Source: Deltaproteobacteria bacterium
Lineage (GTDB): Bacteria; Myxococcota_A; UBA9160; SZUA-336
Direction of reading: 5' to 3'
Assembly (NCBI GenBank): GCA_030673955.1
Contig: DAOVBF010000004.1
Coordinates: 1 to 13,850 of the forward strand
DNA length: 13,850 nucleotides
The position numbers and the translations under genes were made by a program. Positions 13,677 to 13,850 of the stretch are shown piece by piece. Numbering within the stretch: the stretch's first letter is position 1; each line of letters begins with the position of its first letter. The notes beneath the pieces were generated by a model. It worked only from the letters and a program-made list of their open reading frames with translations, searched no databases and was not told where the DNA came from.

Positions 13677-13850
13677 TCCCCCTTCTACACCCTAAGCGAG
13701 AGGCCGTCATAGGTGATGTCGAACCCCACCTGCTCGAGGTTCTCGAGGACATCGCTCCCGAGATGGGTGAGGAGCATGCGCCTGCAATCGAAACGCTGCC
13801 GTTCCCTCTGCAGGCGGCTGCAGCTCAGGTGATACTCAAAGTCCTCCTCG
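13663..13850 (-). repeat. Right arm of the large imperfect inverted repeat
   Basis: This is the inverted partner of 13392-13590 and it reaches the window edge without a break in identity, so it probably continues. The outermost 99 bp (13752-13850) are identical to the left arm; all four substitutions and the 11-nt length difference lie nearer the spacer. Confidence 0.97.
13685..13850 (-). CDS. C-terminal end of a second, inverted copy of the MBL-fold hydrolase, partial
   Basis: Read on the minus strand, this gives 55 codons ending in TAG that reproduce the tail of the gene at 12826-13557. It contains the final metal-ligand motif LLTHLG. Relative to the first copy there are three amino-acid changes (Glu222 to Asp, Asp225 to Glu, Glu232 to Gly) and one silent change (GTT to GTG for the last Val). 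The reading frame is intact, with no stop or frameshift. Whether a whole paralogous gene lies beyond the edge, arranged tail-to-tail with the first, or only a fragment or an assembly fold-back, cannot be told from this window. Confidence 0.6.
   Translation of the reverse strand, partial: EEDFEYHLSCSRLQRERQRFDCRRMLLTHLGSDVLENLEQVGFDITYDGLSLRV

Noticed and set aside
1..13850. CRISPR arrays, tRNA or rRNA genes, phage or defence modules
   Set aside because: No regularly spaced repeats beyond the three-unit set at 7839-7884, no cloverleaf or rRNA-like sequence, and no nuclease, toxin or integrase gene seen on either strand.

Overview
The window is GC-rich, densely packed bacterial chromosome. Gene content and codon style (long-form NfeD with slipin, an NtrC-type two-component pair, AmgK/MurU, many GTG/TTG starts) suggest an uncultured Deltaproteobacteria-like lineage such as Myxococcota, Desulfobacterota or Binatota. 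That placement is inference; there is no rRNA or marker gene that fixes it.

Layout, left to right. (1) Minus strand, 1-2771: coaBC, a long NfeD-type membrane serine protease and a slipin cut by the left edge. They are joined by two ATGA stop/start overlaps and read from a good sigma70-type promoter at 2823-2851. (2) Plus strand, 2943-6385: a multi-pass GAF sensor kinase and an NtrC-family sigma54 activator, also joined by ATGA. (3) Minus strand, 6382-7436: rsmD and coaD, joined by GTGA and tail-to-tail with the regulator, with overlapping stop codons. (4) A 458-bp gene-free stretch at 7437-7894 holds a plus-strand promoter candidate, a dyad and three short tandem repeats leading into a 94-aa XRE-type HTH gene. 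(5) Plus strand, 8375-9316: a small DUF5658-like membrane protein, whose ribosome-binding site lies in one arm of a perfect 9-bp inverted repeat, and a small lytic transglycosylase. (6) Minus strand, 9310-10776: a PBP4-type D-Ala-D-Ala carboxypeptidase. (7) Plus strand, 10855-13557: amgK, murU (with a C-terminal extension) and a metallo-beta-lactamase-fold hydrolase, each overlapping the next. (8) 13392-13850: the last ~170 bp of the hydrolase gene recur in inverted orientation on the far side of a ~110-bp GGGGAC-bearing, REP/RAYT-flank-like spacer.

Functional themes. coaBC and coaD supply three of the steps to coenzyme A and flank the two-component system. The right half is a peptidoglycan turnover and recycling neighbourhood: glycan cleavage (transglycosylase), peptide trimming (PBP4) and reuse of MurNAc (AmgK then MurU). 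The most unusual structure is the imperfect inverted duplication at the right edge. It is either a genuine tail-to-tail gene duplication around a mobile-repeat relic or a fold-back at a contig end. Nothing here amounts to a clearly new defence or mobile system. No CRISPR array, tRNA, rRNA or transposase gene was seen.
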